Part shown: positions 25,146 through 34,722 of the stretch, in pieces
Position numbering within the stretch: the first letter of the stretch is position 1
How the letters are laid out: every line of letters begins with the position of its first letter
Source: Bacteroidales bacterium UBA3297
GTDB taxonomy: Bacteria; Bacteroidota; Bacteroidia; Bacteroidales; Paludibacteraceae
Assembly: GCA_002362105.1 (NCBI GenBank)
Contig: DETD01000004.1
Span: 1 to 56,505 of the forward strand
Length of the DNA: 56,505 nucleotides
Direction of reading: 5' to 3'
Position numbers and translations under genes: made by a program
Notes under the pieces: generated by a model
Databases searched by the model: none
Seen by the model: the letters and a program-made list of their open reading frames with translations, nothing else
What the model was told of the DNA's origin: nothing

Positions 25146-27243
25146 AAAGTTCGCCGGGTATACCATTGTCTGTCAAGCCTATTTGTTTGCCATTGATGGT
25201 GATTTTCTTGCCCGTTACAAAGGCTTTCACATCAGCATCGGTTAGCGTATAATCCATAATAACAAAAGGCAGACGGAAAGAGCAGCCCCCTTTCCATTCA
25301 GAACAGCCATAAGCCGTTTTCCCCTTTAACAAATGGCCCTTTTTACAAACAGGACACAACAAAGATGACACATCCACTTTTGTCGTCCTCTTCTTAGGTG
25401 CCTTTTTAGTTTTCTCGGCAGGCGCTTCTGTCGCCACCTTATTACTATCTACTTCAATTGTAATCTTTTGATTAGAATTGTCAGACTTGACATGTTCGAC
25501 AACCGCAGAGACCATTTCCTTCAGTTCTGCCATAAAAGTTGCAGTGTCGTACTGTCCATGTTCTATCATTCGGAGTTTTTTCTCCCACTGACCTGTCAGT
25601 TCGGCAGACTTCAGCAGATCTTCGTTTATCGCATCAATCAAATCCAAACCCGTCTGCGTCGGAACAATACTTTTCTTGCCCTCTATACGCATATAATGCC
25701 GTTTGTATAAGGTTTGCAAGATGACAGAGCGCGTACTCGGACGGCCAATGCCATTCACCTTCAATACATCGCGCAGTTCTTCGTTGTCAACGAATTTTCC
25801 GGCAGTCTCCATCGCCCTAAGCAAAGTCGCTTCCGTATAGTTTTTCGGAGGGGTCGTCCATTTTTCCGCCAGTTCAGGCTTATGAGGGCCTTGCTCGCCC
25901 ACAACAAAATCAGGAAGCGTTTTATCGTCCTCCTTCTCGTTTTTCTCGTCGTCAGCCTGTTTAACTTTCGCATAAAGGACACGCCACCCGGGTTTCAGAA
26001 TCAGTTTACCTGTTGTTTTAAACTCTACGTCTGTAACCGTACCCAGCACAGTGGTAGTAGCGATTTGACAATCGGGATAAAAATTTGCAATAAACCGTCT
26101 GGTTACCGTGTCATACACATTTTTCTCGAACTCGTTCAAGCCCACTGCATCTATTCCAGTAGGAATAATGGCATGGTGGTCGGTAATCTTACTATTGTCG
26201 AAAATCCGCTTAGCCTTGGTTATCTTTGCACCCAACAGCGGAGCCACCTCATTTGAATAAGACTTCAATCCCGCCAAAATAGAAGGGATTTTTGGGTACA
26301 TATCATCGGGAAGATAGGTTGTATCGACACGCGGATAGGTTGTAAATTTCTTTTCATAAAGCGACTGTATAGTCTGCAGAGTTTGCTCGGCAGACATATT
26401 AAAGACCTTGTTGCATTCAACCTGCAACGCAGTAAGGTCGAATAATTTAGGGGGCATTTCCGCCCCATTTTTCTTAGTTACATTAGTAACAACAAAGTCG
26501 CTATTTGCTATTTTTTCCAGAAACTGGGAACCCTCTTCCTTTGATGTAAACTTACCTTTAGTGGCAGAGAAAGAAACGTCACGGTACAACGTTTTAAGTT
26601 CCCAATACTGCTCTGGAACAAAATTTTGTATTTCCCTATACCTCGCCACAACAAGTGCCAGCGTGGGGGTCTGAACCCTGCCAATAGACAAAACTTGCCG
26701 GTTGAGTCCATACTTCAGCGTATAGGCTCTGGTCGCATTCATACCGAGCAACCAGTCGCCTATAGCGCGCATTGCGCCCGCTTCGTATAGTTTGTCGTAA
26801 TCTTTTTGAGGCTTCAGGTTTTGGAATCCGTTTCTAATCGACTCTTCGGTCAAAGAAGAAATCCACAATCGTTCAACGGGGCATTTACAGCCGGCTTTCT
26901 GGTAAACCCAACGTTGAATGAGTTCACCCTCCTGCCCGGCATCACCACAGTTGATAACCTTATCGGCACGACTGATTAAATTTGATATGATATTGAATTG
27001 CTTTTCAACACCAGCTTTCAGACGGATACTAAATTTCGGAGGAAGCATCGGCAAATAGTACATCTCCCACCTTTTCCAAGCAGGGTTGTACTCATGGGGC
27101 TCCTTCAATTCGCACAAATGGCCGAATACCCAGGTTACCTGGTAGCCATTTCCCTCAAGATATCCGTCTCTCTTTGTATTGGCGCCTAAAACGGCCGCCA
27201 AATCGCGAGCCAAACTGGGTTTCTCCGCAACACAAACAATCAT
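25144..27243 (-). CDS. topB: DNA topoisomerase III, 699 aa
   Basis: A type IA topoisomerase that decatenates DNA by single-strand passage. It begins MIVCVAEKPSLARDLAAVLG with the Toprim Glu at residue 7. The Toprim acidic motif reads NCGDAGQEGELI (98-109): D101 is present, but the second Asp of the usual DxDxE is Gly. The active-site tyrosine is Y303 in TTYPRVDTTYLPDD. A Lys-rich linker and a C-terminal zinc-ribbon-like block (CPVCKKGHLLKG...YGCSEWKGGC) end it. It starts 3 bases after the nadE stop, so the two form an operon. Confidence 0.95.
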   Translation of the reverse strand: MIVCVAEKPSLARDLAAVLGANTKRDGYLEGNGYQVTWVFGHLCELKEPHEYNPAWKRWEMYYLPMLPPKFSIRLKAGVEKQFNIISNLISRADKVINCGDAGQEGELIQRWVYQKAGCKCPVERLWISSLTEESIRNGFQNLKPQKDYDKLYEAGAMRAIGDWLLGMNATRAYTLKYGLNRQVLSIGRVQTPTLALVVARYREIQNFVPEQYWELKTLYRDVSFSATKGKFTSKEEGSQFLEKIANSDFVVTNVTKKNGAEMPPKLFDLTALQVECNKVFNMSAEQTLQTIQSLYEKKFTTYPRVDTTYLPDDMYPKIPSILAGLKSYSNEVAPLLGAKITKAKRIFDNSKITDHHAIIPTGIDAVGLNEFEKNVYDTVTRRFIANFYPDCQIATTTVLGTVTDVEFKTTGKLILKPGWRVLYAKVKQADDEKNEKEDDKTLPDFVVGEQGPHKPELAEKWTTPPKNYTEATLLRAMETAGKFVDNEELRDVLKVNGIGRPSTRSVILQTLYKRHYMRIEGKKSIVPTQTGLDLIDAINEDLLKSAELTGQWEKKLRMIEHGQYDTATFMAELKEMVSAVVEHVKSDNSNQKITIEVDSNKVATEAPAEKTKKAPKKRTTKVDVSSLLCPVCKKGHLLKGKTAYGCSEWKGGCSFRLPFVIMDYTLTDADVKAFVTGKKITINGKQIGLTDNGIPGEL

Positions 27244-27246
27244 AAC

Positions 27247-29178
27247 TTACAGTTGCTCGACCTCCTCTAACCAAATTGCTGCACTCGCATCACTCGGCAT
27301 ACGCCAATCGCCACGAGGCGAAAGGTTGACAGAACCCACTTTAGGTCCATCAGGCATACACGAGCGTTTGAATTGCTGTTGGAAGAAGCGTTTGAAGAAT
27401 ACGCGCATCCACTTCTTGATGGTTTCCTCGTCAAACTGGCCTGCAAACGAACGCTTGGCCATAAAGAACAATTTACGTGGCGAGAAGCCAAAACGAAGCA
27501 TATAATAGAGACAGAAATCGTGCAACTCGTAAGGGCCAACAATATCTTCTGTCTTCTGTGCAATTTCGCCTTTGTCGTCGGCTGGCAAAAGTTCCGGACT
27601 TACTGGTGTGTCGACAACATCGAGCAATGTTTTGCGCGACACTTCGTCCATTTCAAACTCAGCCACATAACGCACCAAGCTGCGAACCAAAGTCTTCGGA
27701 ATAGAGGCGTTGACACCATACATACTCATATGGTCGCCATTATAAGTAGCCCAACCCAATGCCAATTCCGACAAATCGCCAGTACCAACTACCAAGCCAC
27801 CTTCCTTGTTCGCTACATCCATAAGGATTTGCGTACGTTCTCTCGCCTGTGTATTCTCGTAGGTGACGTCGAATACAGATACATCGTGGTTAATATCCTT
27901 GAAGTGCTGCAAACAAGCATCCTTTATGTTGATTTCACGCGAAGTAACACCCAGCGAGTTCATCAAGTCGATAGAATTGTTATGCGTACGCTTAGTAGTA
28001 CCGAAACCTGGCATAGTGATACCTATAATGTTCTTTCTAGGCAAGCCTAGTTTATCGAAAGTCTTAACACAAACCAACAGCGCAAGGGTTGAATCCAAAC
28101 CACCCGATATACCCAAGACAACGCTCTTGATTCCAGTGTGATACAGGCGGGTAGCCAAGCCCCAGACCTGGATGTTGAAAATCTCATCGCAACGGACGTT
28201 CAAGCCCGCGCCTGTTGGCACAAACGGAAGGCTTTTCTCTGTTCTTGTCACATGGTCAACCGACTGGCTGTCGAACTCAAAGTTAACCGTGCAATACTCT
28301 TCACTCGTTTGGTTACAGCCCGTTTCAAAGAAACCGGTATTTTTACGGCGGTCTGCAATAAGGCGCTGGATATCGACGTCGGCTACTATCAGCTGTTCCT
28401 CTAGTTGGAAGCGCTTTGACTCGGCCAGGCAAGAACCGTTCTCAAATATCATTGCAGTACCAGAGAAGACCAAATCGGTACTCGACTCGCCAAAGCCAGA
28501 ACCCGCATAAATATATGCGGCAACACATTTACCAGACTGCTGGGCAACCAACTGCTTGCGGTATGCGTCCTTGCCGATTACCTCGTTAGAGGCTGACAAG
28601 TTAAACAAAAGCACAGCGCCATTCAACGCATGAGTAAACGTTGGAGCCTGGGCCAACCACAAGTCCTCGCAGATTTCCACAGCAAACTTCACATCGCCAT
28701 AGGCGAACAAAAGTTTCGTACCAAACAGGGTGTTTTGTCCAGCAATGTTTATAGATGTGGTTGCAGGAATCTCGCTACCAGACGAGAACCATCTTTTTTC
28801 GTAGAACTCGTTCGTATTAGGCAGGAACGATTTAGGCACAACGCCCAAAATCTTGCCCTTCTGGCAAACTACAGCTGTATTGAAAAGACGGCTATTATAT
28901 GAGATTGGCATGCCGACAATAAAGACCATATCTTTATTAGCAGTCGCTGCCAACAATTCCTTCAAGGCATTTTCAGACTGTTCGATTAGTAACTGCTGGT
29001 AAAACAAATCAGCGCAAGTGTATCCAGAGATACTTAACTCAGGAAACTCCAGAATTTTCACGTGGTTTTTCTCAGCTTCTTCTATCAAGCCCAATATACG
29101 TTCGATATTGTACTTACAATTTGCGACTTTTACATTTGGAATGGCAGCCGCTACCTTAACGAAACCTAAATTGATCAT
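27247..29178 (-). CDS. nadE: glutamine-hydrolysing NAD+ synthase, 643 aa
   Basis: The enzyme makes NAD+ from deamido-NAD+ and ATP with ammonia drawn from glutamine, the last step of NAD synthesis. The N-terminal nitrilase-type glutaminase has the triad E47 (EFPELS), K116 (VPKSFLPN) and C170 (VEICEDLW). The C-terminal synthetase has the PP-loop SGGLDSTLAL and GTGDLSELALGWATYNGDH. The two-domain length is normal. It leads an operon with topB. Confidence 0.96.
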   Translation of the reverse strand: MINLGFVKVAAAIPNVKVANCKYNIERILGLIEEAEKNHVKILEFPELSISGYTCADLFYQQLLIEQSENALKELLAATANKDMVFIVGMPISYNSRLFNTAVVCQKGKILGVVPKSFLPNTNEFYEKRWFSSGSEIPATTSINIAGQNTLFGTKLLFAYGDVKFAVEICEDLWLAQAPTFTHALNGAVLLFNLSASNEVIGKDAYRKQLVAQQSGKCVAAYIYAGSGFGESSTDLVFSGTAMIFENGSCLAESKRFQLEEQLIVADVDIQRLIADRRKNTGFFETGCNQTSEEYCTVNFEFDSQSVDHVTRTEKSLPFVPTGAGLNVRCDEIFNIQVWGLATRLYHTGIKSVVLGISGGLDSTLALLVCVKTFDKLGLPRKNIIGITMPGFGTTKRTHNNSIDLMNSLGVTSREINIKDACLQHFKDINHDVSVFDVTYENTQARERTQILMDVANKEGGLVVGTGDLSELALGWATYNGDHMSMYGVNASIPKTLVRSLVRYVAEFEMDEVSRKTLLDVVDTPVSPELLPADDKGEIAQKTEDIVGPYELHDFCLYYMLRFGFSPRKLFFMAKRSFAGQFDEETIKKWMRVFFKRFFQQQFKRSCMPDGPKVGSVNLSPRGDWRMPSDASAAIWLEEVEQL

Positions 29179-29200
29179 ATTTTAGTTTTTATTCTTTTTT

Positions 29201-29208
29201 CAAAAATA
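29201..29208 (-). promoter_or_regulatory. -7 box for nadE-topB
   Basis: CAAAAATA on the plus strand reads TATTTTTG on the minus strand. The start would be near 29194, about 16 bases before the nadE ATG. No matching -33 element is seen. Confidence 0.45.
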
Positions 29209-29313
29209 AGAAAAATATCGGCTTTCTACAACTCTAAAACAACAGAGATTTCAACAGCATTAGCTGACATTTTTGCATCTATTTAGTATCTTTACAGAAA
29301 GAAGATTTTGAGA

Positions 29314-30108
29314 ATGTTGGAACGCATCATCAGGAATACAGAGTTTGAGAGTCAAAACCCGAGAATCGACCATTTTGTAACAACCCGCTCCAACGGGCAC
29401 AGCACATCGGCCTATTCAAGTTTCAATTTAGGGAAATGGTGTGGAGAAGATCCGGAAACGACACGGCTCAACTACAAACTTTTAGGGGAGGAACTGCACA
29501 TCGACAGCAACAACATAATCGTACCCAGAGAAGTCCATTGCAACGAGACCGTTATTATAGACGAACAATTCCTTCGTTGCGGTCTGGCAGACAGAGAACG
29601 TCTTTTAGCGACAGCCGATGCCCTTGTCACAATGCTTCCACGCGTTGCGATTGGTGTTACAACGGCCGATTGCGTTCCCATAATAGGCTACGACAGCAAC
29701 GACACTATAGTTGCAATTCATGCGGGTTGGAGAGGAATTGTGGCCGGAGTTATTGAATCGGCCATCAAGCAGATGCAGGAAATCAGTCAGTCACAAGACT
29801 ACCGTTTTCTCGTAGGCCCGTGCATCGATGGAGACAGCTACGAAGTAGGAGAAGACGTCTGGCAACAATTTAAAGACAGATTCACCACAGCGGAGCAAAA
29901 TAAGATACTAAGGAAGCAAGTCGGTGAAAAATTCTTTCCCGACATCCGCACGGCTGCCAGCATACAGCTACAACAACATTGTAAGGCCAACCACATAAAA
30001 CATATTCAAATAGATACATTCAACAATCAGAATTTTTACTCTGTGAGAAGAGACGGTTTAAAAACTGGCCGGTTTGTCACCGGCATTATGCAAAAAGGGA
30101 CCAATTAA
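29314..30108 (+). CDS. pgeF: PgeF/YfiH laccase-domain protein, 264 aa
   Basis: Members are cytoplasmic zinc enzymes with purine nucleoside phosphorylase or deaminase activity and a role in editing peptidoglycan precursors. The start is ATG 29314, six bases inside a TTG-started frame. The conserved metal and catalytic sites are REVHCNETV, TTADCVPIIGYD and AIHAGWRGIVAG, followed by VGPCIDGDSYEVG and the ending NFYSVRRDG. The length is normal. Confidence 0.93.
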   Translation: MLERIIRNTEFESQNPRIDHFVTTRSNGHSTSAYSSFNLGKWCGEDPETTRLNYKLLGEELHIDSNNIIVPREVHCNETVIIDEQFLRCGLADRERLLATADALVTMLPRVAIGVTTADCVPIIGYDSNDTIVAIHAGWRGIVAGVIESAIKQMQEISQSQDYRFLVGPCIDGDSYEVGEDVWQQFKDRFTTAEQNKILRKQVGEKFFPDIRTAASIQLQQHCKANHIKHIQIDTFNNQNFYSVRRDGLKTGRFVTGIMQKGTN

Positions 30109-30118
30109 AGTTACAGAT

Positions 30119-30149
30119 TTTGCAGAGACAGATAAAACAACTAACTTTA
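30119..30149 (+). promoter_or_regulatory. promoter of the M16 peptidase gene
   Basis: TTTG at 30119-30122, a 19-base spacer and TAACTTTA at 30142-30149; the start is near 30156, some 16 bases before ATG 30172. Confidence 0.65.
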
Positions 30150-30171
30150 CCATTGAATAAATGAAACAACA

Positions 30172-31407
30172 ATGCCAATCATTAACAAGTTCGCACTAGA
30201 TAATGGGCTGAAAGTTCTACACGTAGAGGATAAAAGCACGCCATTGGTGGCTGTTAACATTCTTTACAACGTTGGAGCTAAAGACGAGAAAGAAAGCCAC
30301 ACAGGCTTTGCACACCTCATGGAACACCTTATGTTCGGTGGCTCCATCAACGTTCCAAACTTCGACGACGTAATGCAGAATGCCGGTGGAGAGAATAATG
30401 CTTGGACGACTAACGACATCACAAATTTCTACGATATTGTCCCTAAGGAAAATGTGGAAACGGCATTTTACCTAGAGGCCGACCGCATGTATAGCTTGTG
30501 CTTTTCCGAACAATCGCTGAAAGTGCAGCGACAAGTGGTCTGCGAAGAATTCAAACAAAGGAACTTGAACAGGCCTTATGGAGATGTGGAAGAACTGATA
30601 CGTGAAATGGCATTTAAAAAGCATCCGTACAAATGGGTGACTATCGGGAAAGAACTGAGCCACATCCAAAACACGACAATGGACGATGTTAAAGACTGGT
30701 TTTTCTCGCATTACGCGCCAAACAACGCCATTTTGTCGGTTGTAGGCAACATTACCTTCGAAGAGATAAAAGTTCTGGCACACAAATGGTTCTCTGCCAT
30801 CCCCGTCAGAAAGATTGCAGAAAGGGCCTACCTACCCGAACCGGTTCAAACAGAGCCACGCAGGACAAGAGTTGAGCGAGACGTGCCTAACGACTTGATT
30901 TGCAAAATTTACCATGCTCCAAACATAAAGCATAAAGACTACTATACAAGCGATTTCCTGACCGACATTTTCTCGTACAGCAAATCGTCGAGGCTGAACA
31001 AACACCTCGTTATGCAGAAGAACAAGTTTATACAGATCGATTCCCACATCGGTTCATTAGACGAGGAAGGCTTGGTTTATATAAAGGGAATACCCGAAAA
31101 GAACGTTTCTATTGAAGAGGCCGAGCAGCTGATTCTTGAAGAAATCGAGCAGTTCAAAAACAGCACGATAGAAGAAAAAGAAATGCAAAAGGTGCGGAAT
31201 GGGTTTGAATCAGACAAACTCTACCCCGCTACTATAAACGATGTGGCATACGACATTGCCTATTACGAGCTATTGGGCGACTGCGAGCTCTATAACCAGC
31301 GAATAGAGAAACACAACAGCGTGAAGGCTGAAGACATTATTACACTGGCCAAGAAGATTTTCGTGCCCGAAAACTGCTCTACCCTCCAATATTGCAAAAA
31401 AAGTTAA
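30172..31407 (+). CDS. M16 family zinc metallopeptidase, 411 aa
   Basis: A pitrilysin-type peptidase with one N-terminal and one C-terminal M16 domain. The inverted zinc motif is HLMEH (H48, E51, H52), with the third ligand in VVCEEF (E126/E127). The C-terminal half has the usual R/Y substrate region near LYPATINDVAYDIAYYE. No signal peptide is seen, so this is probably the cytoplasmic single-pair type. Its own promoter precedes it. Confidence 0.92.
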   Translation: MPIINKFALDNGLKVLHVEDKSTPLVAVNILYNVGAKDEKESHTGFAHLMEHLMFGGSINVPNFDDVMQNAGGENNAWTTNDITNFYDIVPKENVETAFYLEADRMYSLCFSEQSLKVQRQVVCEEFKQRNLNRPYGDVEELIREMAFKKHPYKWVTIGKELSHIQNTTMDDVKDWFFSHYAPNNAILSVVGNITFEEIKVLAHKWFSAIPVRKIAERAYLPEPVQTEPRRTRVERDVPNDLICKIYHAPNIKHKDYYTSDFLTDIFSYSKSSRLNKHLVMQKNKFIQIDSHIGSLDEEGLVYIKGIPEKNVSIEEAEQLILEEIEQFKNSTIEEKEMQKVRNGFESDKLYPATINDVAYDIAYYELLGDCELYNQRIEKHNSVKAEDIITLAKKIFVPENCSTLQYCKKS

Positions 31408-31431
31408 AGACTCTATAAAATAATTTAATTT

Positions 31432-31463
31432 ATTGCTGCTATTCAGACAAAAAACTACTTTTG
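31432..31463 (+). promoter_or_regulatory. promoter of the small membrane protein/OmpH pair
   Basis: ATTG at 31432-31435, a 20-base spacer and TACTTTTG at 31456-31463 fit the Bacteroidota consensus with one mismatch. The leader is about 10 bases. Confidence 0.65.
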
Positions 31464-31479
31464 TTTTTAAAATAAGAAT

Positions 31480-31683
31480 ATGCTCAAACTTTTCTTAATA
31501 TCGCTTGTAATAATAGCCATAGCAATGGCTTTATTAGGTGTTAAAGTCTTTTTCACCAAAAAAGGAAAATTCCCCAACACACACGTCTCTGGGAACAAGT
31601 ACTTAAGGGAAAGAGGGATTTTTTGTGTACAGACACAAGACAGAATAGCTAGAAACAAAAAAACATTACAGATAAAAAAATGA
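31480..31683 (+). CDS. small single-span membrane protein conserved in Bacteroidota, 67 aa
   Basis: One N-terminal membrane helix (MLKLFLISLVIIAIAMALLG) is followed by a short basic tail with FPNTHVSGNK and GIFCVQTQDR. The pattern is that of a small conserved Bacteroidota membrane protein with no known function. Its TGA stop overlaps the start of the OmpH-like gene as ATGA, so translation is coupled and the two probably act together. Confidence 0.75.
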   Translation: MLKLFLISLVIIAIAMALLGVKVFFTKKGKFPNTHVSGNKYLRERGIFCVQTQDRIARNKKTLQIKK

Positions 31684-32330
31684 AAAACAATCTTGCACTT
31701 GGCATTTTAACCGTCGCGGTAATCATATTATACATTTTACATTTTTCTAGCAGCAACAACTCCACTTCCGAAGTTGCCAGCCAGAAAACAGCCGACACGA
31801 CCGGTGCGAAAGATAGTTGTGCGACAGCGTTGAAAGACACCGTTGCAACTGAGCCTGTGGCTATCAACAACGGCATTGCCTACGTCAACATGGACACTCT
31901 TCTTGAAAAATATAAGTTCGCAAAAGATATTAATGCCAGACTTTTAAAGAAAGAAAAAGACGCACGCGCACAGCTTGAGCGTAAAGACACCCAACTCCGC
32001 ACCGACTATGCCAAAGTTGACGAACGCTACAGAAAAGGACTGATGACCCAAACTGAGGCAAAGACCGAGTCGGAACGTTTGGCTAAACAGCAGCAGGACA
32101 TTCAGAACTTGAGCAACACGCTGACACAAAACCTGCTTGACGAGCAAAAGAAATTCAACAAACAGTTGCAAGATACCATCCTCAAATTCTTCAAGGAATA
32201 TAACGAGGAAAAACATTACCAGGCTATCTTCAGCAACACCAGCAACGACAATATCATCTATGCAGAAAAGCAGCTCAACATCACTACCGAAGTTGTAAAC
32301 AAGCTGAATGCAAGATATAAAAAGAAATAA
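31680..32330 (+). CDS. OmpH/Skp family protein, membrane-anchored, 216 aa
   Basis: Skp/OmpH chaperones hold unfolded outer-membrane proteins in the periplasm. Here an N-terminal hydrophobic segment (LALGILTVAVIILYILHF) without a clear cleavage site is followed by a Ser/Thr/Ala linker, then IAYVNMDTLLEKYKFAKDI and a long coiled coil, and a C-terminal strand-helix part (HYQAIFSNTSNDNIIYAEK), as in the family. It is probably an anchored periplasmic chaperone. A terminator follows. Confidence 0.85.
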   Translation: MKNNLALGILTVAVIILYILHFSSSNNSTSEVASQKTADTTGAKDSCATALKDTVATEPVAINNGIAYVNMDTLLEKYKFAKDINARLLKKEKDARAQLERKDTQLRTDYAKVDERYRKGLMTQTEAKTESERLAKQQQDIQNLSNTLTQNLLDEQKKFNKQLQDTILKFFKEYNEEKHYQAIFSNTSNDNIIYAEKQLNITTEVVNKLNARYKKK

Positions 32331-32353
32331 AAAGATAATTTTGAAAATAGATT

Positions 32354-32387
32354 AAAAGAAGAGAGGTTTACGCCTCCCTTCTTTTTT
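32354..32387 (+). terminator. terminator after the OmpH-like gene
   Basis: AAAAGAAGAGAGG pairs with CCTCCCTTCTTTT (13 positions, one A-C mismatch) around TTTACG, followed by T residues. It ends 14 bases before the next start codon. Confidence 0.75.
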
Positions 32388-32400
32388 ATTATAGCTGACA

Positions 32401-33975
32401 ATGATATACAACAATATCGCAGTAATAGCCAGCCCCGAGGTGGCCGGTGCTCCTACCAAGCTAAAAGTAGCTGTCGCAAAGAAACTGAAGATTTCCGAGT
32501 CGGAAATCAACGACATAAGGATTATAAAAAAGTCCATCGACGCCAGATCGCGTGTACAGATTAAAGTCAATCTTACGGTCGATGTCTACACGAACGACGA
32601 TGTACCCCAGAAAGAGACACAACAGTTCGAATATAAAGACGTAAGTTCTGCCACTCCGGTTATTGTCGTCGGTAGCGGACCAGCAGGTCTGTTTGCGGCT
32701 TTACGCCTGATTGAGTTGAACTTAAAGCCTATCGTTTTAGAGCGAGGCAAAGACATTCTAGAGAGGAAAAAGGATATTGCGCAACTCGACCGGAACAAGG
32801 GGTTAAACCCAGAATCGAATTACTGTTTCGGCGAAGGTGGAGCCGGCACTTTCTCTGACGGGAAACTCTTCTCCCGTTCTAAGAAAAGGGGTAACTTCCA
32901 ACGCATTCTACAGATTTTCAACCTACATGGTGCCGCCGATGAAATACTTTACGAGGCACATCCACATATTGGCACCGACAAGCTACCAGAAATTATAAAG
33001 AACATCCGTAAGCGCATCCTCGAACACGGAGGTGAAGTTCATTTCTGCACCAAAGTGACAGAGCTCATATTAAAGGGCAAACAGGTCAAAGGTGTCAAAA
33101 CCGAAAACGATGACATTTATGAGGCAGATGCGGTCATTCTGGCAACCGGACATTCAGCCAGAGATGTATACGAGATGCTAGAAAGGCAGAATGTAGAACT
33201 GGAAGCTAAAGGCTTTGCCATGGGCGTCCGGGTTGAGCATCCGCAGAAACTAATCGACCACATCCAATACCACGTCAACGGCCAGCGTTCAGAGTTCCTA
33301 CCAGCCGCTAGCTATTCGTTGGTAGCACAGGTCAAAGAACGCGGTGTCTACTCTTTCTGCATGTGTCCGGGCGGATTCATTGTACCAGCATCCACCTACG
33401 AAGGGGAGACTGTAGTAAACGGAATGTCTCCTTCGCGCCGAAATTCTCCATTTGCCAACTCTGGCATTGTTGTGGAGATAAGGCCCGAAGACATACTCGG
33501 TATGAAAGAGTTCGGAAAATATGGCGTACTAGCCGGATTAAAATACCAACAATACTACGAGCAGCTTTCTTATCAGAACGGCGGTGGTTTTGCCATTGCC
33601 CCTGCACAACGCCTGCTCGACTTTGTACGAGGGAAAGTGTCTACTTCACTACCAAAGACCTCGTACGTTCCCGGACTCGTTTCATCGGCCATCCACGAAT
33701 GGCAGCCTGCCTTTATTCGTGAACGTCTGCAAGGCGGTTTCCAAGAATTCGACAAAAAGATGCGCGGCTTCCTGACCAACGAGGCCATAATTGTGGGTGT
33801 AGAGTCGAGGACGTCGTCTCCAGTACGCGTTCCGCGCGACAAAGACACTCTTGAGCACATCACCATCAAAGGGCTCTACCCGTGCGGAGAAGGAGCCGGA
33901 TATGCGGGTGGAATCACATCATCGGCCGTAGATGGAGAAAAATGTGCAGAAAAAATTGCAGAATGGCTTAAATAA
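32401..33975 (+). CDS. COG2509-type FAD-dependent oxidoreductase, 524 aa
   Basis: The first 80 residues are the small domain typical of these uncharacterised dehydrogenases (VAKKLKISESEINDIRIIKKSIDAR). The FAD Rossmann motif is VVGSGPAGLFAA at 90-100 with the ribose-binding glutamate in IVLERG. FGEGGAGTFSDGKLFSR, VILATGHSARD and the C-terminal YPCGEGAGYAGGITSSAVDG complete the fold. The length is normal. The substrate of this widespread family is not known. Confidence 0.92.
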   Translation: MIYNNIAVIASPEVAGAPTKLKVAVAKKLKISESEINDIRIIKKSIDARSRVQIKVNLTVDVYTNDDVPQKETQQFEYKDVSSATPVIVVGSGPAGLFAALRLIELNLKPIVLERGKDILERKKDIAQLDRNKGLNPESNYCFGEGGAGTFSDGKLFSRSKKRGNFQRILQIFNLHGAADEILYEAHPHIGTDKLPEIIKNIRKRILEHGGEVHFCTKVTELILKGKQVKGVKTENDDIYEADAVILATGHSARDVYEMLERQNVELEAKGFAMGVRVEHPQKLIDHIQYHVNGQRSEFLPAASYSLVAQVKERGVYSFCMCPGGFIVPASTYEGETVVNGMSPSRRNSPFANSGIVVEIRPEDILGMKEFGKYGVLAGLKYQQYYEQLSYQNGGGFAIAPAQRLLDFVRGKVSTSLPKTSYVPGLVSSAIHEWQPAFIRERLQGGFQEFDKKMRGFLTNEAIIVGVESRTSSPVRVPRDKDTLEHITIKGLYPCGEGAGYAGGITSSAVDGEKCAEKIAEWLK

Positions 33976-34047
33976 TAAGGCCAGGCAAAGCCAATTATCT
34001 ACTCATTTAAGAGTTGATTTCTCAACAAAAATGCAGATATTTGCATT

Positions 34048-34695
34048 ATGATATCAGTTTTCGTTAAAGGACTAATAATAGGTATTATCGTATCAGCGCC
34101 AATAGGCCCCATTGGTTTATTGTGCGCCCAACGTACCCTAAGCAAAGGACGGGCACACGGATATGCGACAGCAATAGGAGCAACAATATCTGACTTGTTC
34201 TATGCCATTATTGCCGTTTGCGGAATGTCCTTCGTTGTAGACTTTATTAACGACCACCAGTTTGGGTTAAGGCTAGGCGGTTGTGCGGCCATCTTCTTGT
34301 ACGGCCTTTACACCTATATCAACAACCCGGTTAACAAGTTGAATAAGATACAACCCACTAAAGACTATATACAAGATTGCCTTTCCTCTTTCGGTTTAAC
34401 CATAACCAATCCATTAGTCATCCTTTTGTTTATAGCCCTTTTCGCCAAGTTCAACTATGTGAGCGAAATCTATACAATAACCAACAACATCCTCACCAAC
34501 AACATTCTCGCAGTCCTCTTCATCTTAATAGGGGCGGCTCTGTGGTGGATGCTGTTAGTTAACATCATCAGCTACTTCAGAGGTAGGTTCAACATTCGTG
34601 GAATGGGTGTAATCAACAGAGGTACAGGCATTATCCTTATGGTTCTATCGGTAGGGGTTTTCCTGTTTTGGGCTATAGAACCATACTTTAGTTAA
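34048..34695 (+). CDS. LysE family transporter, 215 aa
   Basis: LysE/RhtB proteins export amino acids or related solutes. The N-terminal APIGPIGLLCAQRTLSKGR is the LysE signature with the helix-breaking PxGP. Six hydrophobic segments are visible, with ITNPLVILLFIALF in the middle and GTGIILMVLSVGVFL at the end. The substrate cannot be predicted. Confidence 0.88.
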   Translation: MISVFVKGLIIGIIVSAPIGPIGLLCAQRTLSKGRAHGYATAIGATISDLFYAIIAVCGMSFVVDFINDHQFGLRLGGCAAIFLYGLYTYINNPVNKLNKIQPTKDYIQDCLSSFGLTITNPLVILLFIALFAKFNYVSEIYTITNNILTNNILAVLFILIGAALWWMLLVNIISYFRGRFNIRGMGVINRGTGIILMVLSVGVFLFWAIEPYFS

Positions 34696-34722
34696 AGATA
34701 GTATTCACTAATATATTTTACT

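Noticed and set aside
29055..29075. CACGTG core that could suggest a parS site near parAB
   Set aside because: The flanking bases do not form the inverted repeat of parS, and the site lies inside nadE.
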